From Cheiracanthium punctorium (lineage: Eukaryota; Arthropoda; Arachnida; Araneae; Cheiracanthiidae), in the NCBI GenBank assembly GCA_038373885.1, contig JAWZYV010006223.1, positions 62,001 through 126,000 on the forward strand: a stretch of 64,000 bases of DNA, given 5' to 3'. Below, in pieces: positions 10,550 to 22,264 of this stretch. Under the pieces are notes generated by a model, which was not told the DNA's origin, searched no databases, and was given only the letters and a program-made list of their open reading frames with translations. The position numbers were made by a program, and so were the translations under genes. Position 1 is the first letter of the stretch; the number at the start of each line of letters is the position of its first letter.

Positions 10550-12860
10550 AATTTTATAGTCTGTTTAGAGAAATGCCAAAGCCGTAGTTTTCCTCATTGG
10601 GGAGAAAGGCTTAGATTTTACATCAGAAGTTTTGGAGCCTTAGAAAATATCTAAAAGAATGCCTTTTAATACATATTCACTTTTGAAAACCCTCTAAAAC
10701 CTAATGTTTGAGTAATGAAATACAACAACATACAAGCGAAGATAAGTTATACATTATAAACATACCACATAACTCATATTTACTTGATAAATATCAAGTA
10801 TAATAACATAAAGTCTCGCTTATTTCAAATTTCATTCTAATGATCAGGAAACAAATTGTCTCTTTCTTCTCGACACAGTCAAAGTGAGCTTCATCACTTT
10901 TTACACTGAGTTGAGTTGTTTAATACCTACTTTAAGGAATTTTCTAATCTGAAAACAATTCACTGAAGCATAAATTTCTTCAGTGACCCACTGTATCTCG
11001 CTCTTCCCTATACGTAATGCTGTAATTAGAGTTTGTTTTTCAGCCCAAAAATGTGGTAAATTGAGCTTATGAATATGAGAATGCGTTTGCTTAATGATTA
11101 TGTACATCAGATTTATTTAAATACAGAAATAGTTTTAAATATCTGTGAGAATTATTTAGAGTATATGCCAATAATCTTTAAAAAACTTGAAGAAAAAGAT
11201 TCCAAATCTTTTATAGCTTTATAATTTATTGATATAAGCTAAAAGAAACTCTTACAATCAGAATAGTATTGTCACATAGTAACATTTGGCTTGTTTTCTC
11301 TTCTTTTTTCAAACTTCAAAATTTATTGGCAAAACATTGTTTTAGAAGAATCACATTTTTCAGTTGGAGTTGCTAATTACACACTTTGGGTATGGTATAA
11401 AATAAATAAATAATAGAGTTGCATTCTGAAAAAAATATTCATCCATTTTTTGCAGTGTAACAAATGAAATTATTTCCCTAACATGAACTTTGTTCCAATC
11501 CAATGAATATGCACGGCTCTTCAGAAAATAACGAAAATCAGCCATTTTTTCTTAAGGTACTGCATATTATCAAGCTAATTCCACAGAAGAGCGAACAAAT
11601 TAATCAGATTTTCTACTTTAAAAAAATATATCACTCAGCGTTATAAAAAAAAGAAATAAGCAAATTTATTCATAAAGCGTGTAGATGCTTTTAAAATCGT
11701 CCTAATAGTTTCATTTTAAGCGATTTGGAGTAGAATGAAGAGGGGGGGGGGCTAACAAACAAGAAAACATCCTAGGAAATAAATTAATTTTAGCGCTAGC
11801 GAACAGTAAATTTTATTTTCATAGAAGTTCTTTAATCCCCGGAGATTGTTGTTGAGTGTTATGGCAGATTTAAAACGAGAGTTTCCTGAAATTGCATTAG
11901 ATGAGTGTGTACCTACGCGTTTTTCCATTTGCTTCGGTTCGGTATCCAGATTAATCTAATGTTGAAGTTTCATCAACACAAATTCTACAATGAAATCTAA
12001 AATATTTAATTATTTTGAAATGTTATTTTATCCTTATTGAAGCGATTTTTAATGCACGTTTGCTATTAACTTACTTATATTTTTTTTGTGAGTTCCACGA
12101 TATATTTTATCGTTTTACTGCCCTATGCATTTGAAATTTCCTCGAATTAATTTAGGAAATTAGTTTTCTCACATAAATAAATATTTCTTCTGATTTAAAA
12201 CCAGTTAAAAGACTCGAGTAACTCTGAGGGAATAAACGAATATTCGTATTCTACACTTAATTTGATTATTTTTAAGACATCTCATGATATTAAAAACGGT
12301 TTTGATCTTAAGCTACTGATTTTTGTTTTACTTTTGAATACATCAAGTAATCGTGAAAAATCCTTTATAGAGAGTAATTAAAGTAAAGTTATTATTTTAA
12401 AATTTAATTACATTAAGCATATTGTATCGAGATAGCATATGAAAATGAAAAATAAGAACGTGTTTTTTTCAGCCATTATAGGTAGTGTTATTCAAGACTC
12501 TATTTTTTTCCTCACATAACCTGAATTCTATAGCCTTTTTAAAGACTTATATGGAATTTGTTTTCCAGATAAATATAATTTGCTCAAAATGATTATAGAC
12601 TGATAAACTTACAGGTGAAATATTGTTCTAGTTTAAAAGTAGAATATTTAAAAGCTAATTGTTCTGCAGTTATTTGTAAAGTTATTAATCAGAATTACTT
12701 CCAAAAAAAAAGTTCTATATATTTTTCCTTCGTTTTAAGTTTTATGATTAAATTAATACAAAATTTACTTGCAATAAGTAAAACTGTCATAGTCATATAA
12801 CGGATTCATCGAAATCTGAAAAAATCTAAATAAAAGCACTTTTAAAGAGTACCTCTGCAT
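10550..12860. other. AT-rich DNA, nothing recognised
   Basis: The short frames at 10901-11107, 11360-11545 and 12615-12800 look like chance. There is a G9 run near 11742-11750. No paired repeats were recognised. Confidence 0.45.
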
Positions 12861-13559
12861 TAGGTTGGATCGAAAATTTTTTTTTTCGAAATGTTTATCT
12901 CCTGAGGTGTCAAAAGTTGTATATTAATATTAATAAGACGTGTGTAAAATTTGAATGTTCCTCGACAACGTCTTGAGGTTGCGCATTGAGCTTGAAATCT
13001 TGAAATATTTGAAAAATATGATTTCTTTAAAAAATCGACCAAAAAAATATTTTCCGAATTATGAGGCTCCCAAGGTTTTAGAGGTTATATACTGTTATGA
13101 ATAAGACGTATACAACATCTGGAGGGACTACGGCGATTTCTAGGGGTTGCACATCGAGCTTGAAATCTATAAAAAACTGAAAATTATGTGTTTTTTGAAA
13201 AAAATATGTAGAAAGCAAACTTCATTTGTTAAAAATAATTTGGTCCTTTTATATGTTAAAAGATGTTCAAAGAAGCTCAGTAAATCACAAAAAATGGCTT
13301 TACGAATAGTTTGATATAATGCACACGTTATGCTGTCGTTATGCTGTCTTGGGCGCAGTACACTAACTGTGCTCTAGACAGCTTGCGCCGGTTCGCCTGC
13401 TGAATGATGGCGATGTAAATGCGTTCGGTTAAACCGAGCACGAGATATTTAGTTGAAACAGGTATTTAGTTTGACGTTTCATATAGATGGTGTTTTCAGT
13501 TTAGTCTAAAAACTAAGGGGTGGTTGCCTTGCACTGATACGATCCTGAATAAAGTAAAA

Positions 13560-15650
13560 CTCGATGCTACAAGATATTGAACAAAATCGGCGCTCTTAGA
13601 AGAGCTGGGTATATCGAAAAAATTACCTTGTACCAAGTTACCAACCCGAGGAGACGTACTTCTATATTACTATTTTGTACTTAAGAAAAAATTCTGAGTA
13701 AAGAGCAGGATCCACCGGAAGGAGAAATAACCTTAGTTGTGGCAATCAAAATACAGGAAATTTGGATCATGTCCAGTATCCCCACTGTGTCAATCCAAAG
13801 AACTCAAAAGATAGTTAGTAAAGGTCGTGTGTAAGTTCAGCAGCTAAATAAATCGTACGATAGAGACGGACAAAAGGAATTTTTTATGAAGAAAGCGGGA
13901 AAAACTCTCTCTTACTCAGCTATTGAATATCACAATATTCAAATATACTGACTTTTCCCGGAGCAGGTGTGGCTCAGAGAAGTTCAAACCTTATGCAGAA
14001 CGGGAGTCATTGGCAGACCAGAGGGAAGCTAGATATGTGACAAGCGATGGAACTGGAAAGAAGACAAGTTCATGGAGAGAAAAGTTGAAAGGTTGGAAGG
14101 AGAAATTTCGAGATTATTGGAGAAAGAGGTGAAAGTTCCATTATCCAGTGTATGTCTCCAACTTTAGTCATTGATTTAGAAAGAGAAAATAACGAAAGAG
14201 AAGTACGAAAGACTGAAGAAAATGCTGAATGCCTATCTACCGCCACTTAGGAAAATGCGTTCAAACACGACCAAGTTAGAATAAAAAACTCAGTGCTTTC
14301 ACAAGTCTGCGACACAAAGTTATTACGGACTGGGAAGCAGCAACTCTGGTATAACCTTTATTTCACAACCTAGAAAGCAGAAGTAATGCAGATGGAGAGA
14401 AAACTTCTCAACTGATTCTCGACCCATATAATAGAGATAGGCTCGGATGAGTACTGTGAATTACAGAAAGAAAAGGAAAAATACTTTAAAAATTTCTTTG
14501 GATTATGTTTTGATAAGAGGAAGAACAGAACCACATACATAGAAAAATTACTTGACGGCAAATTACGCCCAAGTGTTTGCCACAAAGAATATATCTCGCT
14601 GATAATCCAATCTGGTTCAACATACTTTTGCCATGTGTCACCATCTTATTTAAAAAAAATTATTGGAAATTCGGGAGAGTTTGACACGAAATCCATTGAT
14701 CTTGGGACCCTCACATGCATTGGCGATGATGGCGAATCATCGAATTATGGAAAGAACAAAAGCGTCATTCGAAATCTAGAAACGCAGTTCTCTAATCCAG
14801 TGGTGCGCAAACTATTTTCATCGGCGACCCCCTAATTTGTGTAAAAATTTGTCACGACCCCCTATTTTGAGTATAATTTTGTCGCGACACCTGGATAGGC
14901 AGCAGAATTTTCTTTATTGAAAACGAAGTTACATTGAAATTCTTTCAGGGATTTACTACAGGGTGTTTTTAAAAGAGTGTCGTGACGTCACCGATTGAAA
15001 TTTTATTTTATTAAAATAGCGCACCAAACTTATGAACCACCATAAAAATGTTATAAAAGTTGTAACATTATAAAAATCAGTTAATGATTCAACACATAAT
15101 TTTAGTAAACAATGCTTTATTTATTCATATGGATATAAATATTTTTTAATGAAAAATACTTTAAAAAAATTTACATCACAAAAAGTCAATGTTAAATATG
15201 TGCTTGCAAAGAGCTCATGATTGTCTCTATGTTCGGATCTGTATTGGAATCGCAAATCGTAAGTCATCCTCTGGATCCAATCGAGATCGATGTTTTATTT
15301 TAATGGAAAATAATTTTGAAGATCACTGCATGATCAATTTGCAGATCACTATGCATGATAACATAGTTTTGAAGCCCCGTGATAGCGATCGCGAATATCG
15401 CGCTCGTATAATAATAATTTTCAGTTCCTTCTCTTGTATTATTTCAGTTGTTTGAAATTAATAATTGCAGATTTTTCATCAATGTGAATCTCTTTGAATA
15501 TGGCGACCCGAAAAAATAATCTCGCGACCCCCGGTTTGCGCAACGCTGCTCTAATCTAACAAAATCTGTGCAATGTTGTCTTTGTCAACTTCACACAGTA
15601 GCAAACAGCCACTCCAAAATTTGCTGTCTATCCATCTATCAGATGATGGT
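13560..15650 (+). pseudogene. Unassigned transposon-associated gene remnant, copy 1
   Basis: Fragments in several frames can be aligned with copy 2. They are, in order: an N-terminal piece with ELGIS, LPCTKLPTR and GEITLVVAIKIQEIW; a piece at 13923-14132 with YTDFSRSRCGSE and ADQR; and a piece at 14635-14797 with GEFDTKSIDLGTLTCIGDDG and VIRNLETQFSNP. The reading resumes after the hAT insertion with TKSVQCCLCQLHTV. In copy 2 the corresponding site has a CKC motif before TDFS; here both of those cysteines are gone. From memory this resembles abundant uncharacterised arthropod and hydrozoan proteins with a Cys cluster followed by an IGxDG...GVIRNLE segment. I assign no function; a role as the element's transposase is only an inference. 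Stops and frameshifts make it non-functional. Confidence 0.6.
14798..15548. mobile_element. hAT MITE inserted in long-TIR copy 1 (751 bp)
   Basis: The left end is CAGTGGTGCGCAAAC and the right end is the inverted GGTTTGCGCAACGCTG. Both subterminal regions carry CGACCCCC motifs, typical of hAT elements with CAGTGGTTCCCAAAC-like ends. Perfect 8-bp duplications CTCTAATC lie at 14790-14797 and 15549-15556. Copy 2 of the host element has a single CTCTAATC at the equivalent place (near 34150-34165, opposite strand), which is a direct empty-site confirmation. The interior is non-coding apart from an 88-codon frame without motifs. Confidence 0.95.
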
Positions 15651-16245
15651 TTCTTACGATCTTGACATAAAATGCCGCAGTTTGATTTGAATTCGGGCTT
15701 TACATTATTCATTAAAACGCATGCTCCAATAATTGGATGCTTGGTCTGGCACAGGCAGGACTCGGATAACAGGCAAATCAACGAGCTGGGTCCTGTATAA
15801 TGTTGTTACAATTGTGGTTGTACTGGAGAAGAGCTGCGAACGTCACTGACTATTTTTTAACGGAACTAATTCATTAAAAATATAATTTTTGCTTTCTGTA
15901 TATTTCTGTCAAAAAACGCATATTTTTCAGATATTTATAGATTTCAAGCTCAATGTGCGACTCCTAGAAATTGTCACAGCCCTTTCAGATTTTGCATACG
16001 TCTTATTCATAACAATATACAGCTTCTAAAACCTTGGGAACCTAATAATTCGGAAAGGAATTTTTTTGGTCGATTTTTTTAAAAAGTCATATTTTTCAAA
16101 AATTTCTAAATTTCAAGCTCGATGCGCAACCCCAATACGTTGTCGCAGAACATTCAAATTTTACACATGCCTTATTTATATCCATTTACAACTTTTGAGA
16201 CCTCAGAAGATAAAGATTTAAAAAAATTTTTTTTCGATCCACCTA

Positions 16246-17955
16246 CTCTGCATATTTCAACCGAAACGTGTTCTGTTTGTAATTTTAATAAAAGCTTATA
16301 AATATTCTATCGAAGATATTTTCTTAAAAAGTGATTTCTCGAGGAAATATAATTAAATTCAAAATGTATTGCGAAAATTCCATCTTTTCTTCCAAGTGTC
16401 TAAAATATAAACAAAAATGGCAACACTCTTTTTTTAGATAAAGTATTCAGATCTATGTTTAAAATATTAAATATATTTCTAATTAAAAATAACAAGCCCT
16501 ATTCTTAAGATGTTCTAGAGTATTGTATTCTAGTCTACCATTTACCAAGGGTTAGAATTAGATCAAAGACCTACAGTAATTAAAGCGCACTTCTAAGTCT
16601 GGTAGATGAATTTTTATAAGAAGATACTTATTATTATAGGATTTGCTGAAGTTGTTAATTAAATTCATACTATTTGTTCACGCTCTCCCTATACATATTT
16701 ATATATCTTGTTTAAATTTTCAATCATTAATAAAATGCTTTTTATTCATCCACTCAGGGTGAAATACATTTTTTAAAAACTTGTAGTGGATGGTACTTGA
16801 TGTCAATACAGTTTTTTTCAAATAATAATTCATTAATTAAATTTAATTAATTAATTGTAGATCCTGTTAATCCTGTTACGTGGTGAATGAAAACAATAAA
16901 CTAAACAAAATAACTGGATTATCGGTATCGACCCTTGCTTCACAAACGGACAATGCTAAAGGAAAGCGAAAAGAAACTACAACACAACGCAAACGCCGAT
17001 TAGCATTGTCAATTTTTTAAGTCAAGTAGGAATTGGCTTTTACGTTTTTTTTTAATATTACTTGTTTTTCACTAAAACGAGAATGATTAACTTTAGAGGA
17101 AAAATTACGTTTGACTGAGGGGAAAAAAGCATTTGATAGAAAAACAAATTCGTAAAGCGAGCCGAACTGAAAATCTGCGACAGGTTTTTTCGATCTTGGT
17201 ACATTTTAGTGAACCTTTATAAATATCCGTTTAAAGGGTTTAATAAAAGGGGACTTTCTTCATTAGAGCTAAGCTGCAAGCTAAATTTTGGAGAATCAGT
17301 TTCAAATGAGGTGAATAATTTTGAAACTGTTGATCAAATCAGATATTTTGTTTCCTGAAATTCCTTTTTGGTTCTTTTAGGGTCATGGCTTATGTTTCAT
17401 AGTTCCCAGCTCATTATAAAAATTATTTTCATAGCGGCTTAGGAGTTCAGTTTTAGCATAACATAAAATATAACATTTCAATATAAATTTCAAACGTTGT
17501 CATTCTCATATACTAAGGTATTTCCGTAGAAGCACACACATTCTCTGTAAGGAGTCTGCAAACTGCAAGAATTCTGTGTTGGCAAGTCAGAGGAAGGTTT
17601 AATTGACAAGAGAGTTTAACGGAACAATGGGGATTTTCCAACATGGAGAAAGTTTTATTTCTTTACAATGTAATCCAACACGTCTATGAAGTGGTAAAAA
17701 TTTCTGGCTTTTTAAATGAGGACGTTAATTAACTTCGGCAAAATATCTTTCAAACGAACTGCTCAAAAATAAAAATAAATAGAAAATGAAGTTATGAGCG
17801 ACATATAATATAGTCAATTAATTGAGAAAATTTGCATTTCTAAAACTAGCGGGTATTTACGAGTAAATATATTACTTTGGATTCCGAGAAAATTCCCGTT
17901 TTGGGAAAACCTCCCCTCCGTGTTATCCAGGAGATAGCGTTCCTTGCTTCACGAC
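16246..17955. other. AT-rich DNA with one short inverted pair
   Basis: GACAATGCTA near 16949 and TAGCATTGTC near 17001 form a 10-bp inverted pair about 60 bp apart and might be a minimal MITE. Nothing else was recognised. Confidence 0.4.
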
Positions 17956-17958
17956 ATT

Positions 17959-18943
17959 ACCCAGACAGCACATAAGCTTAAATCGAGCTTGACATTTCTT
18001 TGAATTTGACGTATTAATACAAGCTTGACAGTTCAATTCATTTTAATCATGCAGCAAGCTTGGAGAAGCCATTTGAACTGTCAAGCTTGAATGCAACTTG
18101 ATTACTGCTTGATTTGGAAAGCCACATCCACATAACAAATAATTTATCATCAGTCATAAATGTACTTGACCATAGAATTAAAAAAAAAGATTCTATATTT
18201 CCAAATATTGAAATTCTTCAAAATAAAATACAATTATACTACGAAATTGATTTCAAAATCAGTCGTTTCAAAATCAGTCAGTTTCAAAATCTCGATTTTG
18301 GCCAATATTGCCCAACATGAGTGTCGCGATATTGAAAGTTTTAAAACGTGTGCTGCGTTTAAGTTTATATTATGCTTATTTCCATATTAGTAGAGTCTAT
18401 AAATCACACATATAACATTATTTTAATTTTGATTTATCCCATGGAAAAATAAAAGAAACAAATCGGCATCGGCCGCTGATCAATCTCGCCAGAAAACGGC
18501 GTGATAACCATAAAAGTCACTTCAAACTTTAGTCATATCAGCGGAAGTCAGGTTGGTTGATGTTGTAGTTAGGACGCTGGCTTTCCAAACCTTAGGTCCC
18601 GAGTTCGATCCCAGCCGCAGACGCTTGATGGAAACAGATTAAAATAACTTGAAATTTCAGCGTAGCGGGGAAAATACGTTGGAAAATAAAATATGTGGGG
18701 CGAGTTCGCCGACGGGCGCCCCGTGAATTTAGGATTTTTTTTTTTTTTTTGGAAAAATTTTAAGCTTGAAAATAAGATTGCTATGTGAAGCTTAATGCAA
18801 GTTGGGCAAGTGTAAACTTGAACACTTGATTCAAGCTTGCATTAAGCTTACACGCTTGAAATTTTCAAGCTTAATTCAAGTTTATTGACTTGATAAATCA
18901 AGCTTACTGCAAGTTTAATGCAAGTTTGCTGTGCTGTCTGGGT
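17959..18943. mobile_element. AAGCTT-rich foldback MITE (985 bp) with nested SINE
   Basis: The termini are ACCCAGACAGCACA and the exact inverse TGTGCTGTCTGGGT. Including flanking bases the pair extends to TTACCC...GGGTAA. Both subterminal regions are packed with CAAGCTTG/TAAGCTTGA-type motifs: I count ten AAGCTT hexamers, four on the left and six on the right. Such dense, inverted subterminal motifs are typical of transposase-binding arrays. The centre holds a tandem TTCAAAATCAGT array (about 18249-18290) and a tRNA-type SINE. The superfamily is unassigned; no clear target duplication beyond the TTA/TAA edge was seen. Confidence 0.75.
18548..18750 (+). mobile_element. tRNA-derived SINE nested in the foldback MITE
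   Basis: The head has an A-box-like TGATGTTGTAGTTAGG and a clear B-box GAGTTCGATCCCAG at 18601-18614, spaced as in a tRNA. The body follows with GGGGCGAGTTCGCCGACGGG, and the element ends in a T16 run at 18735-18750. The 5' boundary is approximate and no flanking duplication was found. Confidence 0.75.
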
Positions 18944-18945
18944 AA

Positions 18946-20066
18946 GTATGCTCCTTACAAGGCTCACTTGCAAGACAAGCGTTACATGCTTGAAAACTTG
19001 ACTTTTTCCACATGACTTTTATTTTTATGCATACACTCTTCTTAAAAATTGGGAGATTCCCACCACCCACTTAAAGCCTAAAACAGCATGCTTTCTTATC
19101 TTCATAGTGCAATGTCTGGTCCTCACGTCTGTAATAAACTTCCAGAAATAAAATATTCGAATTTTAAGATTTCTTCACCGTTCCATCAGTTGAAATGGCC
19201 ACATATTTTCACTATTATCTTTTAGATTTCTTTCATAATTAAAAATATGAAGCGATAGATGTGGTCAAATACCCAGGAAAGGAATTTAAGACACATTTAT
19301 TCGCGATGCTCATTTATTTGTACAACAGAAATACGCTCTAAAAAAAAATGCTGCCAATAAACAGCATATACGGAATGCAAAATATAGAAATACTGACATG
19401 TCAAAATTTTTTCCATGCACAAAATTCATTATTAAATGCAAATATTCCCAGAACTTGAAACTCAATTTATAAAAGAAAGTAAAACTCATTTGAAAATTAA
19501 GGTTCTGCGGTTCTTATTAATACAATAATTATCTTTTATAGTTGTTGTAGTTAGTGATGTTACTTTGGTAATTTATATAATCCAATTATTTTTTCTAATA
19601 ATTAATTTTAATATACATAGTTGGCGTAGTATTGTTTTACTGTATATTAAAACATTTTTTATTATATAATTAATTTAGGAGGTTATTATTGTTTCGATTA
19701 TTATTTTTTTTATTTTTTCTGTATTAGTTTGTGAGTTCAAGTATTATTTTACTGGTATCGTGGAGAGCCACATTTCAAGTTAATTCTCTTGTTTTGACAT
19801 GTTTTCTATAGCGGGATGGCACCCCCCATTAGATTTTTGAGGCTTTTCCTAAGCCAGCTATTTTTGTCTTCGTATTTACAATCTGCTGTAGGTGATCCCT
19901 AAGGAGACTTGCGGCGACAGAAGATATTTCCATTTTCCTTTCAAAATATATTGGTTCTTACAATTAAGTTCTCACCCATGTTACTGGTTCACTGTCTTGC
20001 AGTTTATTTATAGTATGATGGTATGTTTAAATCATTAGTTTGTTTTAATTTTGCTATACACGTACA
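18946..20066. other. AT-rich DNA, nothing recognised
   Basis: No paired termini, SINE head or coding-like frame was recognised. Confidence 0.45.
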
Positions 20067-20068
20067 CA

Positions 20069-20760
20069 CAGGGTGTCCGAAAATGGAAAGTAACACGGCT
20101 TAATTTTTTATCTCTTAGAGATAAGCGGGCAATGGAAATTGCAAAAATGTTCAAAATACGGAAAGAAAAAAGACTACATTAAGAAAAAATTATCTTCTCA
20201 TATTTCAAAAAGATACAATTAAATTTATATACAATGCCACGCACAAAAATTCCCTAATATGATAGTAAAATGTGCCACCATACATTAATGAGATGATGCA
20301 CTAATTTTAAGAAACTTCAATTTATTGCCTAAAAAGTGTCAAAGATATGACGGTAAGCATTTTCATGCTTAAACCACTTTTCAATTTCTCTCGATAGGGA
20401 AAAATCATACCGGATGATCGCATTTCAGAGGTATTTTCAGGAGTACGAAGTATATTATTTTTTTCACTCTAGCATAAAACTTTTAAATTAATATTCATGT
20501 ATAGTCCCTGATCGTCTTAAGATATCTCGAAGATATTTATGATGAAAGACAAAATTTTGCGTCACTTCAGCAGTTTATCAGGATCATTGTACTATGTGAG
20601 AATTTTTACAGGAATCGTGCACAAATTAGAACAGGGAACTTTTTGAAAACTTACAAGGGGAATTTTTTTAAAGCAGTCTTTTTTCGCTACCTTTTTGGAA
20701 CATTTTTTTAAATTTACGTTGCTCACTTATCTCTAACAGACAAAAAAATAAAGCATGTTG
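20069..20760. mobile_element. GGTGTCC-end element, copy 1 (non-coding)
   Basis: It starts CAGGGTGTCCGAAAATGG. The following phrase TTATCTCTTAGAGATAAG and the right-hand CACTTATCTCTAACAGA form long, diverged inverted arms. The same arms occur in the elements at 27497-28658 and 32224-37350, including AAAATGTTCAAAATA on the left and its inverse on the right. The extreme right end is lost against a (TA)n tract. It is probably a non-autonomous Tc1/mariner-like element with long TIRs. Confidence 0.65.

Positions 20761-20763
<3 letters not shown>

Positions 20764-20799
<36 letters not shown>
20764..20799. repeat. (TA)n microsatellite
   Basis: An uninterrupted run of TA dinucleotides lies directly beside the GGTGTCC-end element, consistent with a TA target site expanding by slippage. 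Confidence 0.9.
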
Positions 20800-20800
<1 letters not shown>

Positions 20801-20813
20801 CATATAAAATTAA

Positions 20814-20957
20814 ACATCCTCTCAAAATTCAAAATTTCTATTGGCTTGCTTCAAAATTCTTTACGTCGTATTACTTTCGTTTTAAACAGAGGATTTGTAT
20901 CAGGATCTAAATTTAATTTAAATGCAAGTAATATATCTTCCCTCTTTCTCACGGTCA
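20814..20957 (+). repeat. Direct duplication, unit 1
   Basis: About 145 bp with AACATCCTCTCAAAATTC, CTTTACGTCGTA and CCTCTTTCTCACGGTC. It matches 21214-21360 in the same orientation with a few differences, so this is a local direct duplication 400 bp apart. Confidence 0.85.
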
Positions 20958-21213
20958 GGTTTTTGTATATTTTGTAATGTTTCTTTTTTTGAGCTTAGTT
21001 TTATTTTACAATTGTAACTCAAATTTATCGCAGGGGCGTGTTTTATAAGTACTAAATTTTTAAAACTGTCTTACAAATGTCCGTCTACGCCCGTTTCCTC
21101 ACTCTGCTGAGTGAGTCTGCCCTCCAATGGCATTGGTGGTTGGCCTCTTCTCAGACGGGGGGGTATTCTATAACATACAAAATTCTATTCTATACATAAA
21201 AACATATTCTATA

Positions 21214-21360
21214 ACATCCTGTCAAAATTCGAAATTTCTATTTGCTTGCTTCAAAATTCTTTACGTCGTAGTAACTTTCGTTTTAAACAAAGGATTTGTA
21301 TCAGGATCTAAATTTAATTTTTAAAAGCTAGTAAAGTACCTCCCCTCTTTCTCACGGTCT
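21214..21360 (+). repeat. Direct duplication, unit 2
   Basis: Second copy of the unit at 20814-20957. The intervening DNA has no recognisable transposon ends, so either a segmental duplication or two members of an unassigned dispersed repeat are possible. Confidence 0.85.
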
Positions 21361-22260
21361 TCTGGCGCCATACCTCGCAAGAATTTCCTAAGGCTAGCAG
21401 ACCCGGGCATATTAATAGCCAATAAATGCACCTCTTTTGGAATATGTGATACTTCATAGAACACGTGATCCGAGGTTAAATATTTTGAAACTCAGCTCGG
21501 AGAGGGGCTTTTTTCGTGACTTCAGCCGCCATGTAAATTTGTGTGAAAACTAAATAAAAATATATCTTCGTAATCTCGGAGTGGTTCATTCCGTACGACA
21601 GCCTCAGCCCGAGTGCACCGTCCTGCTTTAACTTCCACTCGGCAACCAGGTTACAGTAGCGGGAGGCCGGTCTTTTCAACGACGTGCTGCTCCCAGCCAA
21701 AAGCCATATATATATGCATCATAAAATGTGGTATTCGGTGATGCCGCTGAAACTCCACAACCGATCAGCACAACCTCCTGATATGATACTAAATTTGAGA
21801 CCTGATATGATTCACCCCCCCCTCCCCAGTCGTGCCCCATCCATGAAGAAAATTTCAATTGAAACTGCAGAAGCTGTCTGCCGAGATAGAGGGTCAGAAG
21901 AGATCATCACATCAATGTCCCTTGTCAGGGAAGACGGCGAAGCAAGCGAAAATCGAGGGCTAAGTCCAAGACTAGACATAATGCTCCTAAATGTTCTAGA
22001 ACATCTCAAAATGCTCTAGAATGATGTAGAATGTTACTAAAATGATATGTTGTTGAAACTTTTGGTTTGAAATTGAGTAATAAATATTTTTGGAAATGTA
22101 TGAAAATACTATTAAAATGATTTAAAATATTTCTGAATGCCCAGAGGGTTCTAGAGTTTCGAATTCCAGCGTGTTTCTGTGGACGTAATGTTTCAACTGC
22201 ATTACCTTTCGCTTCATCATGATCCATCGAATTTTCGACTAGAAAAGTATACGTTTTGTT
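21361..22260. other. GC-richer unassigned segment
   Basis: This is less AT-rich than its surroundings and holds overlapping frames on both strands (74 codons minus at 21476-21700, 111 codons plus at 21684-22019). I recognise no domain. Short repeats are visible: CCTGATATGAT twice near 21778-21810 and variants of AATGNTCTAGAA near 21990-22030. It may be an old repeat; I cannot support a gene. Confidence 0.35.
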
Positions 22261-22264
22261 CTGT

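Larger units (their letters stand above)
12863..16243 (+). mobile_element. Long-TIR DNA element, copy 1 (3381 bp, split by a hAT MITE)
   Basis: The left end is GGTTGGATCGAAAA and the right end is its inverse TTTCGATCCACC, flanked on both sides by TA (12861-12862 and 16244-16245). The inverted arms are about 390 bp each (roughly 12863-13255 and 15840-16243). Each arm contains two related tandem sub-units that share AATAAGACGT and TTGCRCATYGAGCTTGAAAT. The core from about 13320 carries fragments of an unassigned gene on the plus strand. Removing the hAT MITE at 14798-15548 and one 8-bp target copy leaves 2622 bp, matching copy 2. TA flanks would fit a Tc1/mariner-like or other TA-targeting superfamily, but such long, internally repetitive arms are atypical. 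Confidence 0.88.

Noticed and set aside
15551..15781. 76-codon minus-strand frame at the end of long-TIR copy 1
   Set aside because: Comparison with copy 2 shows the meaningful reading (QCCLCQLHT) is on the plus strand.
18548..18620. Functional tRNA gene
   Set aside because: The B-box is good, but the acceptor stem does not close and the element continues into a body with a T tail.
20814..21360. CRISPR-like or LTR pair
   Set aside because: There are only two units, with no spacer series; the units lack TG...CA ends, and there is no primer-binding site or polypurine tract between them.
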